In this document: piece after piece, positions 20,667 through 30,419 of the stretch
Layout: each line of letters begins with the position of its first letter
How positions within the stretch are numbered: the stretch's first letter is position 1
NCBI RefSeq assembly: GCF_900113605.1
Contig: NZ_FOPY01000012.1
Location: 94,590 to 158,589 of the forward strand
Direction of reading: 5' to 3'
Length of the DNA: 64,000 nt
Source: Modicisalibacter xianhensis
Lineage (GTDB): Bacteria > Pseudomonadota > Gammaproteobacteria > Pseudomonadales > Halomonadaceae
The notes under the pieces: generated by a model
Seen by the model: only the letters and a program-made list of their open reading frames with translations
The model's database searches: none
What the model was told of the DNA's origin: nothing
Position numbers and translations under genes: made by a program

Positions 20667-21380
20667 TTAGTCGAAGGCGATGCCGATCCGGCGTCCCACT
20701 TCTTCGTAGGCTTCGATCACGCCACCCAACCCTTGGCGGAAACGATCCTTGTCGAGTTTCTCACGTGTCATCTCGTCCCACAGGCGGCATCCGTCCGGCG
20801 AGAACTCATCGCCCAGCACGATCTCGCCCTTGAACACCCCGAACTCGAGCTTGTAGTCGACCAGCAGCATGCCACCATCGAGGAACAGCTGCTTGAGCAC
20901 CTCGTTGACCTTGAAGGTCAGTTCCTTCATGCGTGCCAGCTGTTCGGGCGTCGCCCAGCCGAAGGTTTCGGCCAGCGATTCGTTGATCATCGGGTCGCCC
21001 TTCTCGTCGTTCTTGAGAAACAGCTCGAAGGTCGGCGGAGTGAGCGTCATGCCTTCTTCCACGCCGAGACGGCGTACCAGGCCGCCTGCAGCCAGGTTAC
21101 GCACCACGCATTCCACCGGAATCATGTCCAGTTTCTTGACGACGCACTCGGTATCGGAGAGCAGGCCGTCGAAATGGGTGGGAATCCCCGCCGCCTGCAA
21201 CTTGCCCATAATGAAGGCGTTGAACTTGTTGTTGACCATGCCCTTGCGCGCCAAGGCTTCCTTCTTCTTGCCGTCGAAGGCACTGGTGTCGTCGCGGAAG
21301 TGCAGGATCAGGCGGTCCGGGTCGTCGGTGCGGTAGACGGACTTGGCCTTGCCAGCGTAAAGCTCGTCACGTTTTTCCAT
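20667..21380 (-). CDS. purC: Phosphoribosylaminoimidazole-succinocarboxamide synthase
   Basis: A 237-residue SAICAR synthetase, the same length as E. coli PurC. It ligates aspartate to CAIR in purine synthesis. The N terminus [16 protein letters not shown], the ATP-site [12 protein letters not shown], and [10 protein letters not shown] and [13 protein letters not shown] are diagnostic. It is last in the minus-strand run dapA-bamC-MBL-purC, an order familiar from Pseudomonas. Only 26 bases separate it from the convergent trmO. Confidence 0.97.
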   Translation of the reverse strand: MEKRDELYAGKAKSVYRTDDPDRLILHFRDDTSAFDGKKKEALARKGMVNNKFNAFIMGKLQAAGIPTHFDGLLSDTECVVKKLDMIPVECVVRNLAAGGLVRRLGVEEGMTLTPPTFELFLKNDEKGDPMINESLAETFGWATPEQLARMKELTFKVNEVLKQLFLDGGMLLVDYKLEFGVFKGEIVLGDEFSPDGCRLWDEMTREKLDKDRFRQGLGGVIEAYEEVGRRIGIAFD

Positions 21381-21488
21381 GGGAGGCAATCTCCGAATGC
21401 ATCTTGAAATGGGCCGAGAGGATCGAGGCCGCCACAGGCTCCCTGGAACGGCACGGATTGAGTGTGAAAAAACGCTACTGCATACAGC

Positions 21489-22301
21489 TTAGGCGACCTC
21501 TTGCCAATCGAAGCCGTGATCCTGCGCGGCAATCAGCAAGCGCGACTCGTCACCGTCGAGCAGAGGCACCAGTGCTTCCCAGGCCAACTCGGGGCGGTTA
21601 TTTTGCTCTGACAGGTGCGAGCAGACGATGCGCTGCAGGCGATCCAGCCCCAGCCGTTGCAGCAGGACCTGCGCCTGGGCATTGGCCAGGTGTCCCCAAT
21701 TACCACCGACACGCCGCTTGAGGCTTGGCGGATAGGGACCCTCGGCCAGCATGCGCGGGTCGTGATTGCACTCCAGAATCAGCGCATCGCAGCTCTTGAA
21801 GGCCTCGACGACATGCTCGGTGGGATGGCCCAGGTCAGTCAGCACGCCGAGTTGCCGTCCATGCGCACGAAAGCGGAACTGGATCGGCTCACGCGCATCG
21901 TGAGGCACGGTGATCGGGTCGATCTCCAGGCCGGCAATGGCAAAGCGTGCATGCGGCGTCAGCAGATGATGGCGTGGCACCTTGCCCAGGCGCTTCGACA
22001 ACCAGGTACCGGCACTCAGGTAGACCGGCAGGCCGTGGCGACGCGCCAGCGCCCCTACCCCGGCAATATGGTCGCCATGCTCATGGGTCACCAGCACGCC
22101 AGAAAGCTGCCGCGCGTGAATCCCGAAGCGGGCCAGGCGCTTCTCGGTCTCACGCAGCCCGAAACCGCAGTCGACCAGCACATGAGTCTCACCATCACTG
22201 ACCAGGGTGGCGTTGCCCTTGCTGCCACTGCCCAGCGAGGCAAAGCGTAATCCCGCGCCACTTGGCACGGGAGATACACTGGATGCAGCAGACTCAGTCA
22301 T
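21489..22301 (-). CDS. Metallo-beta-lactamase-fold hydrolase (WalJ/YycJ-like)
   Basis: A 270-residue MBL-fold protein. The metal-binding motif HEHGDH lies at 73-78, preceded by GSGSKGNATLV typical of the YycJ/WalJ group, and further ligands sit in TDLGH and LECNHD. Its ATG overlaps the bamC stop codon (TAATG), so the genes are translationally coupled. YycJ-type proteins have been described as nucleases or linked to cell-wall control in other bacteria, but its function here is not known. Confidence 0.85.
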   Translation of the reverse strand: MTESAASSVSPVPSGAGLRFASLGSGSKGNATLVSDGETHVLVDCGFGLRETEKRLARFGIHARQLSGVLVTHEHGDHIAGVGALARRHGLPVYLSAGTWLSKRLGKVPRHHLLTPHARFAIAGLEIDPITVPHDAREPIQFRFRAHGRQLGVLTDLGHPTEHVVEAFKSCDALILECNHDPRMLAEGPYPPSLKRRVGGNWGHLANAQAQVLLQRLGLDRLQRIVCSHLSEQNNRPELAWEALVPLLDGDESRLLIAAQDHGFDWQEVA

Positions 22302-23275
22302 TAGCGCAGGGCCGTCGCCAAGGCATCGAGCAGCTCACGCGATTCGGCGCTGGACAGCGGCTCGCCGTCGGTCGGCTCAACAGTGACGCGGGTCGACTCC
22401 GGCCCGGCATTGTCGACCTGCAAGCGATAGCGACGCACTGGCGCGTCTCCTTCGAAGAAGCCAAGGAAACCGCCACGATCGGCATCGCGCGGGGCATAGT
22501 CGACCAGGAACTCGCCAGTGCTGCGATTCTGGTCGACCAACTGACGTGTCTCGCTATCGAAGCTGTTCTCGAGCTGGTAATGCAGCTCCGACCAAGCCCG
22601 ATCGAGGCCCAGCGACAGCAGCAACTGCCACTCGCCGGCCTGATTCTCGAGCCGTACGCGATCATTGCGTGACAGGTTCTGGGCAGCCAGTGACACACTC
22701 TGTTCCTGAGCGCCCATAGACGTGAGGTAGCTGTTCAGGGCAGTCAGACACTGGTCGTAAGGCGCCGGCGTGCCCGCAGTGGCGGCCACGTTCTCGCAGC
22801 GCACCTCACTGGTATTGCCACGCAGTCCCTGACGCACGCGCAGCACGGCCTGATCGGTCTCGATTCGCCCGCTGGCGGGGTCGAGTGCCGTCACCTGCAG
22901 GCCACGCTGCTCGACGAACCCCTGCAGGCGTGGCCAGACATTGGCGGGTGCGGCATTGACCAGCAACCAGCGATCCGCGCCGGCTTCACGCATCTCGACG
23001 AAGGCGTCTTCCTCCTGGCGACCGGCAGCCAGTGCCTGGGGACGCGGCGCCTCGAACTCGTCACCCGACGCCAGGAAATCGCTGCTGGCGCTGGGTACCG
23101 GCATGGCATCCTGGTAGCGGCCCGGCTGACGTGACTCCGGCAAGTCGAGCGGCTCGGTCATGTGGGCGTCACGGTACTCTTCATTGCGATCGTAGTAATA
23201 GCCGTCTCGCGCACAACCGCTCGCCAGCAGGGCAATGACGACGGTCAACGGTAACAACTTGGAGGCGGGGTTCAT
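22301..23275 (-). CDS. bamC: Outer membrane assembly lipoprotein BamC
   Basis: A 324-residue lipoprotein component of the BAM beta-barrel assembly complex. The signal peptide ends in the lipobox LASG-Cys21, followed by the unstructured acidic and Tyr-rich segment that in E. coli binds BamD, and then two helix-grip domains (about 95-200 and 210-320). AGAAGG precedes the ATG at 23275. Its place between dapA and purC matches the known gammaproteobacterial order. Confidence 0.88.
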   Translation of the reverse strand: MNPASKLLPLTVVIALLASGCARDGYYYDRNEEYRDAHMTEPLDLPESRQPGRYQDAMPVPSASSDFLASGDEFEAPRPQALAAGRQEEDAFVEMREAGADRWLLVNAAPANVWPRLQGFVEQRGLQVTALDPASGRIETDQAVLRVRQGLRGNTSEVRCENVAATAGTPAPYDQCLTALNSYLTSMGAQEQSVSLAAQNLSRNDRVRLENQAGEWQLLLSLGLDRAWSELHYQLENSFDSETRQLVDQNRSTGEFLVDYAPRDADRGGFLGFFEGDAPVRRYRLQVDNAGPESTRVTVEPTDGEPLSSAESRELLDALATALR

Positions 23276-23358
23276 GCGTCTACCTTCTCTTGTACGTGCA
23301 AACCGGCACAGGCCTGCCGTGGATCGAAGCCCGGTCACGGCAGGTGGCAACGTGGAGA

Positions 23359-24243
23359 TCAGTCGTTCAGCACGCCGGCGAGCTGCAGCGCTTCTTCGAC
23401 GGTGGTGTGGTACTTCTCCGACAGCCAGGTCATCGGCAGGCGAATGCCCTGCTCGGCGTACCCCATGCGGTGCAGCGCCCACTTCACCGGGATCGGGTTG
23501 GCTTCGACACCCAGCCCGGTATGCAGCGGCATCAGGCGCGTATTGATCTGGTGCGCCCGGTCACTGTCACCGGACACGGCCGCCTCGCACAACTCGTGCA
23601 TCAGGCGCGGAGCGACGTTGGCGGTGACCGAGATATCACCATGACCGCCCATCAGCATGAAGTCGCAAGCCGTGCCGTCATCACCGGAGTACAGGGCGAA
23701 GCCCGAGCCCCTGAGGCGATCGACCAGTTCCTCGGCACGCTCCAGGTTGCCAGTGGCATCCTTGAGCCCGACGATGTTGTCGAGTTCGGCCAGGCGGAAC
23801 ACGGTCTCGTTGTAGAGATCCGAGCAGGTCCGACCTGGCACGTTGTAAAGGATCACCGGCAGATTGGCACCTTCGGCCACGGCCTTGAAGTGCTGGTACA
23901 GGCCTTCCTGGGTCGGCTTGTTGTAGTAGGGGCACACGGACAGGCAGTAATCGGCACCCACTTCCTTGGCATAGCGCGCCAGCTCGACCGCCTCGGAGGT
24001 GGCGTTGGCGCCGGTCCCGGCGATGACCGGAATGCGTCCGCGCACTTCCTCGACCACCGTGCGGATGACGTCGAAGTGCTCGGCAAACGACATGGTGGTA
24101 GGTTCGCCGGTGGTCCCGGCAGCGACGATGGCATCGGTGCCACTGTCGAGGTGGAAATTCACCAGGCGACGCAGCGCCTCCCAATCGATCTCACCCGTGA
24201 CTTTCATCGGGGTCGCCAGCGCGACGATGCTGCCTGTGATCAT
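23359..24243 (-). CDS. dapA: 4-hydroxy-tetrahydrodipicolinate synthase
   Basis: A 294-residue class I aldolase that condenses pyruvate and aspartate semialdehyde, the first committed step to lysine and diaminopimelate. The Schiff-base Lys161 (GLKDATGN), Tyr133, Tyr107, Thr45 and Arg138 all match the E. coli active site in position. AGGAG precedes the start. The gene is the head of the dapA-bamC-MBL-purC run. Confidence 0.98.
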   Translation of the reverse strand: MITGSIVALATPMKVTGEIDWEALRRLVNFHLDSGTDAIVAAGTTGEPTTMSFAEHFDVIRTVVEEVRGRIPVIAGTGANATSEAVELARYAKEVGADYCLSVCPYYNKPTQEGLYQHFKAVAEGANLPVILYNVPGRTCSDLYNETVFRLAELDNIVGLKDATGNLERAEELVDRLRGSGFALYSGDDGTACDFMLMGGHGDISVTANVAPRLMHELCEAAVSGDSDRAHQINTRLMPLHTGLGVEANPIPVKWALHRMGYAEQGIRLPMTWLSEKYHTTVEEALQLAGVLND

Positions 24244-24469
24244 CCTGCGATGCTCCTGTGAATCCGGCCCTGGCCGGGCCTGCCCCGGGCCTGACGGCCG
24301 TCGGCCTACTCGACATATACGTAAACGCGACGGTGCCGTGCGCTCCGCCGTGATGCATCCTGTTCAGCCTATCGGAAACCGGCCGTCACGACCGGCACAT
24401 GGCCAGGCCGCCAATGGTACTCAGACGACGAAAGCGTGTACAGGTTCAGCACCGGGCACGCACGGAGAC

Positions 24470-24498
24470 TTTACAGATTCCCCGCGCTTGCGTGTAAT
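24470..24498 (+). promoter_or_regulatory. Sigma-70-type promoter of bcp
   Basis: A -35 box TTTACA (24470-24475) and a -10 box TGTAAT (24493-24498) stand exactly 17 bases apart, 35 bases before the bcp start. This lies in the 289-base divergent gap to dapA, in which I see no gene. Confidence 0.65.
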
Positions 24499-24532
24499 CG
24501 TGACCTCTCGCAACCACAGCAGGAGGCTCTCC

Positions 24533-25009
24533 ATGAGCGTCAGCATCGGCCAGCCGGTCCCCGACTTCACCGCCCAGGCCACCAGCGACACCACCGTCAG
24601 CCTGTCTGAACTGCGTGGCCGTCAGGTGGTGATCTACTTCTATCCCAAGGACAGCACGCCGGGCTGCACCACGGAAGGCGGCGACTTCCGCGACCACATG
24701 GCCGACTTCGCTGCCGCTGACACGGTGGTGTTCGGCGTCTCCCGCGACGGCCTGCGCGCGCATGAGAATTTCAAGGCCAAGCAGGGTTTCAACTTCGAGC
24801 TGATCTCGGACAAGGACGAAGCCCTTTGCCAGCTGTTCGACGTCATCAAGCTCAAGAAGATGTACGGCAAGGAGCACCTCGGTGTCGAGCGCAGCACGTT
24901 CCTGATCGACAGGGAAGGCACGCTGGCCCGCGAATGGCGCAAGGTCAAGGTGCCTGGCCACGTCGAAGAGGTACTCGCTGCAGCCCAGGAACTCAATGCC
25001 GCGTCGTGA
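24533..25009 (+). CDS. bcp: Thioredoxin-dependent thiol peroxidase Bcp (peroxiredoxin Q)
   Basis: A 158-residue peroxiredoxin of the Bcp/PrxQ class that reduces hydroperoxides in the cytoplasm. The peroxidatic Cys45 lies in YPKDSTPGC. The resolving cysteine found five residues later in E. coli Bcp is replaced by Gly50; the only other cysteine is Cys99. AGGAGG precedes the ATG at 24533. It is divergent from dapA, as in Pseudomonas, although the gcvR gene often found between them is missing. Confidence 0.95.
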   Translation: MSVSIGQPVPDFTAQATSDTTVSLSELRGRQVVIYFYPKDSTPGCTTEGGDFRDHMADFAAADTVVFGVSRDGLRAHENFKAKQGFNFELISDKDEALCQLFDVIKLKKMYGKEHLGVERSTFLIDREGTLAREWRKVKVPGHVEEVLAAAQELNAAS

Positions 25010-25012
25010 AAT

Positions 25013-26116
25013 TCACTTCTGCAGGCCGGCGCCTGGCGGCACGGCCTCCTGATCCCGCTTCGCCACGCTGCGTGGCCAGGCCTGGACAAGCGCCTTGAGC
25101 AGGGTGGCCAGGGGAATCGCGAAAAATACGCCCCAGAACCCCCAGATTCCACCGAAGAACAGCACGGCAAGGATGATCGACACCGGATGCAGGTTGACCG
25201 CCTCCGAGAACAGGATCGGCACCAGCACATTGCCATCCAGGGCCTGCAGCACGCCGTAGGCGACAAGCACGTAGGCAAATTCCTCGCCGATGCCGAACTG
25301 AAACCCTGCCACTGCCGCCACCGGCACCGTGGCCACTGCAGCACCGATGTAGGGCACCAGCACCGACAGGCCGACCGCCAGTCCCAGCAGGGCCGAATAT
25401 TGCAGGCCGAAAAACCAGAACGTCACATAGGCGGCAATGCCGACGATGAAGATTTCGATCACCTTGCCGCGCACGTAGTTGGCGATCTGATCATCCATTT
25501 CGTTCCAGACGCGTGTCATCAGCGTACGCTTGGTGGGTAGCAGCGACAGCGTGAAGCGGGTCAGCGTTTCGCGATCCTTGAGCAGAAAGAACACCAGGAT
25601 CGGTACCAGTACCAGATAGATGATCAGTCCCAGCAAGTTGCCCAGCGAGGCCAGCGACAGCGTCAGTGCCCGCTGCCCCAGCAGCGTGATCTCACGTCCT
25701 GCCGTGGCGATCCAGTCCTGCATCTGATCCGGGGTGATCAGGGTCGGATAGCGAGCCTGCAGTTCATCCAGCCACAGCTGGACACTGGCAAGCATGCTAG
25801 GGATCTGCTGGATCAGGTCGACGGTCTGGTTCCAGACCAGCGGCATGACGATCAGCGCCAGCGCCAGCAAGGTGCCCACGAACACCAGAAACACCAGTAG
25901 CACCGACAGCAAGCGCGGCAGACCGACGCGTTCGAGCCAGGCCACCACGCCTTGCAGCAGGAAAGCGATGACCAGGGCGGTGAAGAACGGGGCCAGCATC
26001 TTGCCCAGCCAGATCACGGCAGCGAAGCCGAGCACCAGCACCACCAGCAGCACGACCGCTTCTTCGTCGGAGAAGTAGCGCTCGACCCAGCCCTTCAGGA
26101 CATCTCTCATCGTCAT
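25013..26116 (-). CDS. AI-2E family transporter (PerM-like permease)
   Basis: A 367-residue polytopic membrane protein of the AI-2E/UPF0118 family (PerM, YdiK, TqsA relatives), with about seven or eight hydrophobic segments and the family-typical LVPYIG and QALDGNVLVPILFSEAVNLHP. The substrate is not predictable; members have been linked to autoinducer-2 export, Na+/H+ exchange or other solutes. The ATG at 26116 overlaps the upstream stop codon as ATGA, which supports this start over the internal ATG at 26110. It ends four bases from the convergent bcp. Confidence 0.85.
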   Translation of the reverse strand: MTMRDVLKGWVERYFSDEEAVVLLVVLVLGFAAVIWLGKMLAPFFTALVIAFLLQGVVAWLERVGLPRLLSVLLVFLVFVGTLLALALIVMPLVWNQTVDLIQQIPSMLASVQLWLDELQARYPTLITPDQMQDWIATAGREITLLGQRALTLSLASLGNLLGLIIYLVLVPILVFFLLKDRETLTRFTLSLLPTKRTLMTRVWNEMDDQIANYVRGKVIEIFIVGIAAYVTFWFFGLQYSALLGLAVGLSVLVPYIGAAVATVPVAAVAGFQFGIGEEFAYVLVAYGVLQALDGNVLVPILFSEAVNLHPVSIILAVLFFGGIWGFWGVFFAIPLATLLKALVQAWPRSVAKRDQEAVPPGAGLQK

Positions 26117-26358
26117 GCAACGATACCGCCCTTGCGTATCCAATAATGAAATTCATCGCCGGTTTCCTCTCGGGACACCAGCTCGAAATCGCTCTGATCG
26201 ATGAACGTTTCGAAATCCCGCCAGGAACCGGGATCGGTCGCCAACACATGCAACAACCCGCCTTCATCAAGGCGTGCCAGGGCTTGCTTGGTCTTGAGCA
26301 AGGGTAGCGGGCAGTGCAGGCCACGCGCGTCGAGTACATCGTCGGGTTGCAGGGCCAT
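26113..26358 (-). CDS. TusA/SirA family sulfurtransferase-like protein
   Basis: An 81-residue protein with the TusA fold. The conserved Cys16 is in the CPLP motif (LHCPLPLLKTKQAL), which carries persulfide sulfur in TusA. It may move sulfur for tRNA thiolation or other cofactors; it is a paralogue-type position next to a permease, so it need not be TusA itself. GGGAGG precedes the ATG at 26358. It is coupled by ATGA to the downstream AI-2E permease and divergent from bepA. Confidence 0.85.
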   Translation of the reverse strand: MALQPDDVLDARGLHCPLPLLKTKQALARLDEGGLLHVLATDPGSWRDFETFIDQSDFELVSREETGDEFHYWIRKGGIVA

Positions 26359-26456
26359 GCCACCTCCCGGGAAAATGGTTGAGTCGCATCGATTTAAAGG
26401 CACTTTTCCCTGCGAATCAATGTCGGAGCCTAGGGAGTTTTCCAACGAGGATGGCC

Positions 26457-27902
26457 ATGCTGCGTACACTGAAATCCTGCCTGACGATCGGTGCCCTGGC
26501 ACTCGTCCCCTGGACCGTGCCGGCGGTGGCCGACGATTATGGCCTCCCCTCGCTGGGCAGCGGCGCCAGCAGCGTCTCGGGCGGCGAGGAGTACCGGCTG
26601 GGCCGCGCCTGGTTGCGCCAGTTCCGAGCCCAGACCGATACCTGGCAGGACCCGATCACCCAGAGCTATGTGGATTCGCTGATCGAGCGCCTGGTGCCCT
26701 ACAGCGAACTCGGCGACATCCGCATCGTCACTACGCTGGTCGACAGCCGCCTGCTCAATGCTTTCGCCGTGCCCGGCGGCGTCGTCGGGGTAAATGCCGG
26801 CCTGTTCGCGTTTGCCGAGAGTGAGGACGCCTTCGCCTCGGTACTCGCCCACGAGCTGGGCCATCTCTCGCAGCGGCATTATGCGCGGCGCATGGAACGG
26901 GTCGAGGAAACCCAGCTGCCGACCATGGCCGCCATGCTCGCCGGCATGGTAATCGCCGCCGGGGGCGGCGGCAATGCCGGCCTGGCGGCAATGATGGGCT
27001 CGCAGGCCGCCTTCATCCAGGACCAGCTCGCCTACTCACGGCGCTTCGAACAGGAAGCCGACCGGGTAGGACTGGAAGCCATGACCCAGGCCGGCTTCGA
27101 CCCCCAGGCCATGCCCGCCATGTTCCGCGCCATGCAGCGCCTGACCAGTCTGCAAGGCGGTAATCCGCCCGAGTTCCTGTTGACCCACCCGGTCACCGAG
27201 TCACGTATCAGCGATACCCAGAGCCGCGCCGATCAACTGCCCGTCTCTGGCCAACGCGGCAGCGACCCGGCCTACGCGATGGTACGTGCCCGCGCCCTGC
27301 TGGAGCTCAACGGCGACAACCCCGCGCAGGCCCTGGCCCAGCTTCGCCAGGACGCCCCGCCCGCCAGCGCCGAACGCTACCTGCAAGCCCTGATCGCTGC
27401 GCGCCAGGCGCGCCCCGGCGAGGCCCTCGAAACACTCGATGCCCTGGCCCGCGAACTGCCCGACTTGTCGCTGATCCCGGCCACCGCTGCCGAAATCGCG
27501 ATGGATGCCGGCCGCCGTGGCGATGCCTTGGCCCGCGCCGAACGGATCCTGCGCCTGTCTCCGGAGTACTTCCCGGCCCGCCTGCTGCGCGCCGAGATCC
27601 TGCTGCAACAGTCACCCGGCGAAGCCTTTGACGTGCTGCGCGAACTCAGCCAGCGATACCCGGAAACGCCGCAGGTCTTCGCCCTTCTCGCCGAGGCAGC
27701 CGGACGCAGCGGCCATGAAACCTGGGGCCATCTGGCGCGTGCCGAGACACTGCAGTTGACCGGCCACATCGACCGGGCCATCAAGCAACTGGACGTGGCC
27801 GAGGACGTCGCCAAGCGCAGCGGCGATTTCGGCATGGCCAGCCGGGTCCGGCAACGGCGGGAGGACTTCATGGACTATCGTGAGACATTACAGAAATTCT
27901 AG
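26457..27902 (+). CDS. bepA: Beta-barrel assembly-enhancing protease BepA (M48 family)
   Basis: A 481-residue periplasmic M48 metalloprotease (E. coli BepA: 487). A signal peptide covers the first 25 residues. The zinc motif HELGH is at 132-136 and the third ligand lies in RRFEQEADRVG near 200; C-terminal TPR repeats follow from about 285. It is thought to assist LptD maturation and degrade stalled outer-membrane proteins, which fits with bamC in this window. The start at 26457 gives better spacing to GAGG than ATG 26451. Confidence 0.93.
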   Translation: MLRTLKSCLTIGALALVPWTVPAVADDYGLPSLGSGASSVSGGEEYRLGRAWLRQFRAQTDTWQDPITQSYVDSLIERLVPYSELGDIRIVTTLVDSRLLNAFAVPGGVVGVNAGLFAFAESEDAFASVLAHELGHLSQRHYARRMERVEETQLPTMAAMLAGMVIAAGGGGNAGLAAMMGSQAAFIQDQLAYSRRFEQEADRVGLEAMTQAGFDPQAMPAMFRAMQRLTSLQGGNPPEFLLTHPVTESRISDTQSRADQLPVSGQRGSDPAYAMVRARALLELNGDNPAQALAQLRQDAPPASAERYLQALIAARQARPGEALETLDALARELPDLSLIPATAAEIAMDAGRRGDALARAERILRLSPEYFPARLLRAEILLQQSPGEAFDVLRELSQRYPETPQVFALLAEAAGRSGHETWGHLARAETLQLTGHIDRAIKQLDVAEDVAKRSGDFGMASRVRQRREDFMDYRETLQKF

Positions 27903-27970
27903 CGATCCCAGCGCTGCGATCCGCATGGCTGTGCCTAACAGCCAGTCGCCGCTCACCTCTCCAAACGATA

Positions 27971-27997
27971 AAAAAGCGCCCCAGCGAGGCGCTTTTT
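27971..27997. terminator. Bidirectional terminator between bepA and nadA
   Basis: AAAAAGCGCC (27971-27980) pairs with GGCGCTTTTT (27988-27997), with T runs on either strand. It stands between the convergent bepA and nadA stop codons. Confidence 0.88.
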
Positions 27998-28016
27998 GCT
28001 TCCAGGCCGGGTCTTC

Positions 28017-29045
28017 CTAGCGCTTGAAGTTGAGCATGCGCTCCAGCGGCTTGAGCGCCCGCTGGCGAAGCTCGGCATCAACGAAGATTTCGCCACTGGT
28101 GTCGCGCAACGCACCGGCCAGGTTATCGAGGGCGTTCATTGCCATCCACGGGCAGTGGGCGCAGCTCTTGCAGGTCGCGCCGTTGCCGGCGGTCGGCGCT
28201 TCGAACAGGGTCTTCTCGGGCACCGCCTGCTGCATCTTGAAGAAGATGCCACGGTCGGTGGCGACGATCAGGCGCTGATGGGGCAATTCGCGCGCAGTAT
28301 TGATCAGTTGCGAGGTAGAGCCCACCGCATCGGCGATCTCGACCACGCTGGCCGGCGACTCGGGGTGCACCAGCACCGCGGCGTCCGGGTACAGCGCCTT
28401 GAGATCCTGGATGCCCCGGGCCTTGAACTCATCGTGGACGATGCATGCACCATCCCACAGCAGCATGTCGGCGCCGGTCTTGTGCTGGATGTAACCGCCC
28501 AGGTGCTTGTCAGGGGCCCACAGGATCTTTTCGCCCCTGGCGTGCAGGTGCTCGATCACGTCCACCGCGATCGACGAGGTCACCACCCAGTCGGCACGCG
28601 CCTTGACCGCTGCCGAGGTGTTGGCATACACCACCACGGTACGGTCGGGATGGGCATCGCAGAACGCGCTGAATTCGTCCGCCGGGCAGCCGATATCCAG
28701 CGAGCAGGTCGCTTCCAGGGTGGGCATCAGCACACGCTTCTCGGGCGACAGGATCTTGGCGGTCTCACCCATGAAACGCACGCCGGCCACCACCAGGGTG
28801 GACGCATCGTGACGAGCGCCGAAGCGGGCCATTTCCAGGGAATCCGCCACGCAGCCGCCAGTCTCCTCGGCGAGGTGCTGGATGGCATCGTCGGTATAGT
28901 AATGGGCGACGAGTACGGCATTGCGTACCTTCAGCAGATGCTTGATCTCGTCGACGCGCGCTTCATCCTCGGCGGGAATGCGCGTAGGGCAGTAGGCGCG
29001 TGCCAGGTGCTCACGCACCAGGGCGCGGGGTGTCATGGTCGTCAT
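28017..29045 (-). CDS. nadA: Quinolinate synthase NadA
   Basis: A 342-residue [4Fe-4S] enzyme that condenses iminoaspartate with dihydroxyacetone phosphate to quinolinate. The [27 protein letters not shown] segment, the CSLDIGCP cysteines and the C-terminal [10 protein letters not shown] match NadA. The start is likely ATG 29045 or 29036; longer frames read antisense through the tRNA genes. NadC, the next enzyme, is encoded at 17760. Confidence 0.96.
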   Translation of the reverse strand: MTTMTPRALVREHLARAYCPTRIPAEDEARVDEIKHLLKVRNAVLVAHYYTDDAIQHLAEETGGCVADSLEMARFGARHDASTLVVAGVRFMGETAKILSPEKRVLMPTLEATCSLDIGCPADEFSAFCDAHPDRTVVVYANTSAAVKARADWVVTSSIAVDVIEHLHARGEKILWAPDKHLGGYIQHKTGADMLLWDGACIVHDEFKARGIQDLKALYPDAAVLVHPESPASVVEIADAVGSTSQLINTARELPHQRLIVATDRGIFFKMQQAVPEKTLFEAPTAGNGATCKSCAHCPWMAMNALDNLAGALRDTSGEIFVDAELRQRALKPLERMLNFKR

Positions 29046-29231
29046 CGTGTCTACCACTGTGACTGGCAGGGGCTCCCCCTGCGTTACAGAAGCGCCGGAG
29101 CCGATCGTCTTCGCGCTCTCGACGCACCTGCCGGGATGGTACTGCGCAATGCACGCCTTTCCCAGCCCCGGATACGACCTTGGACAACGGCATGCCGACG
29201 ACATTCCCGATGCCACTGACAGAGCACACAG

Positions 29232-29266
29232 AAAAATGCCCTCGCATCCGGGAGATACGAGGGCAT
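29232..29266 (-). terminator. Terminator of the tRNA-Lys transcript
   Basis: On the minus strand ATGCCCTCG-loop13-CGAGGGCAT (29236-29266) is followed by five T residues. It begins 10 bases after the second tRNA gene to be transcribed and precedes nadA, so the tRNAs form their own unit. Confidence 0.85.
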
Positions 29267-29275
29267 CAAGAAGCA

Positions 29276-29351
29276 TGGTGGGTCGTGTAGGATTCGAACC
29301 TACGACCAATTGGTTAAAAGCCAACTGCTCTACCAACTGAGCTAACGACCC
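29276..29351 (-). tRNA. tRNA-Lys (anticodon UUU), copy 2 in transcription order
   Basis: A 76-base tRNA with encoded CCA end. It begins GGGTCGTTAGCTCAG, has the anticodon loop CTTTTAA and the T-loop GGTTCGAATCC, and folds as a standard cloverleaf. It is identical to the second copy 48 bases away. Confidence 0.98.
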
Positions 29352-29399
29352 GCAACAGGCTGACATCGAATCGATGCCTGACCTATGCGGCGGCGGTGA

Positions 29400-29475
29400 T
29401 GGTGGGTCGTGTAGGATTCGAACCTACGACCAATTGGTTAAAAGCCAACTGCTCTACCAACTGAGCTAACGACCC
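29400..29475 (-). tRNA. tRNA-Lys (anticodon UUU), copy 1 in transcription order
   Basis: Identical in all 76 bases to the neighbouring tRNA-Lys gene, including the encoded CCA. It is the promoter-proximal copy. Confidence 0.98.
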
Positions 29476-29492
29476 TTCCCGACAGGGCGCAC

Positions 29493-29521
29493 ATGTTACT
29501 TATCGCACCCGATCCTGGCAA
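29493..29521 (-). promoter_or_regulatory. Promoter of the tandem tRNA-Lys genes
   Basis: On the minus strand TTGCCA (29516-29521), 17 bases, then TAACAT (29493-29498). The region after the -10 is G/C-rich (GTGCGCCC), like the discriminator of stringently controlled stable-RNA promoters, and the sequence upstream of the -35 is A/T-rich (GAGAAATTTCTC palindrome, 29522-29533). Confidence 0.65.
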
Positions 29522-29546
29522 GAGAAATTTCTCGATTTATCAATCG

Positions 29547-30419
29547 TCAGCGTTTCGGCTTGGCATGCTTGGGCTTGCGCATGGCCTGAACGGGGCGACG
29601 CTTGTGCTTGTCGCGGCTCCAGCGGTTCTTCTCGTCGGGAGTCAGCTCGGGCACTTTGCGCGTTGCCAGGCCGGCCATGGTGGAAAGATCGTCGATCTCC
29701 TCTTGGGAAAGTTCGACCCATTCACCGGCCTTGGCGCGCTTGTCGAGGAAGATGTTGCCGTAGCGCACGCGCTTGAGGCGGCTGACAGTCAGGCCCTGCG
29801 ATTCCCACAGACGACGCACCTCGCGGTTGCGGCCTTCCATGATGACCACGTGAAACCAGGTATTGATGCCTTCGCCACCGAACTCCTGCACGTCGGTGAA
29901 GCGCGCGGGGCCATCCTCGAGCATCACGCCTTCGACCATCGCCACCACGTGCTCGCGCTTGACGTTGCCCATCACGCGCACGGCGTACTCGCGCTCGATC
30001 TGCGTCGACGGGTGCATCAGTCGGTTGGCCAGTTCACCATCGGTGGTGAACAGCAAAAGGCCGCTGGTATTGATGTCGAGACGACCGATGGCGATCCAGC
30101 GTTCGCCCTTGAGGCGCGGCAGGTGATCGAACACGGTACGCCGGCCCTCTGGATCCTTGCGCGTGCACAGCTCGCCTTCCGGCTTGTTGTACATGATGAC
30201 CCGGCGCGGTACTTCGCTGACGTCGCGCAGGTTGATCGGCCGGTCGTCGAAGGTGACCTTGTCACGCATCTCGACGCGATCGCCCAGACTGGCGACCTTG
30301 CCGTTGACCTTGACGCGACCGGCACTGATCGCGGTCTCCATCTCGCGGCGCGAGCCCAGCCCGGCGCGGGCGAGAACCTTCTGGAGCTTTTCTGAGGCGG
30401 GGGGTGTGTTGCTGTTCAT
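29547..30419 (-). CDS. rluB: 23S rRNA pseudouridine synthase RluB
   Basis: A 290-residue pseudouridine synthase of the RsuA/RluB/E/F group. The N-terminal S4 domain is at about 10-60; the catalytic motif [14 protein letters not shown] carries the conserved Asp. RluB modifies U2605 of 23S rRNA. The basic Lys/Arg-rich C-terminal tail is short. The ATG overlaps the scpB stop as ATGA. The order scpA-scpB-rluB is widespread. Confidence 0.93.
   Translation of the reverse strand: MNSNTPPASEKLQKVLARAGLGSRREMETAISAGRVKVNGKVASLGDRVEMRDKVTFDDRPINLRDVSEVPRRVIMYNKPEGELCTRKDPEGRRTVFDHLPRLKGERWIAIGRLDINTSGLLLFTTDGELANRLMHPSTQIEREYAVRVMGNVKREHVVAMVEGVMLEDGPARFTDVQEFGGEGINTWFHVVIMEGRNREVRRLWESQGLTVSRLKRVRYGNIFLDKRAKAGEWVELSQEEIDDLSTMAGLATRKVPELTPDEKNRWSRDKHKRRPVQAMRKPKHAKPKR

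Noticed and set aside
27903..28016. Small gene in the gap between bepA and nadA
   Set aside because: The gap holds only the bidirectional terminator and no start with a ribosome-binding site.
29035..29340. Short frame across the nadA upstream region and tRNA-Lys
   Set aside because: It reads through the tRNA gene and terminator, so it cannot be a sensible coding sequence.
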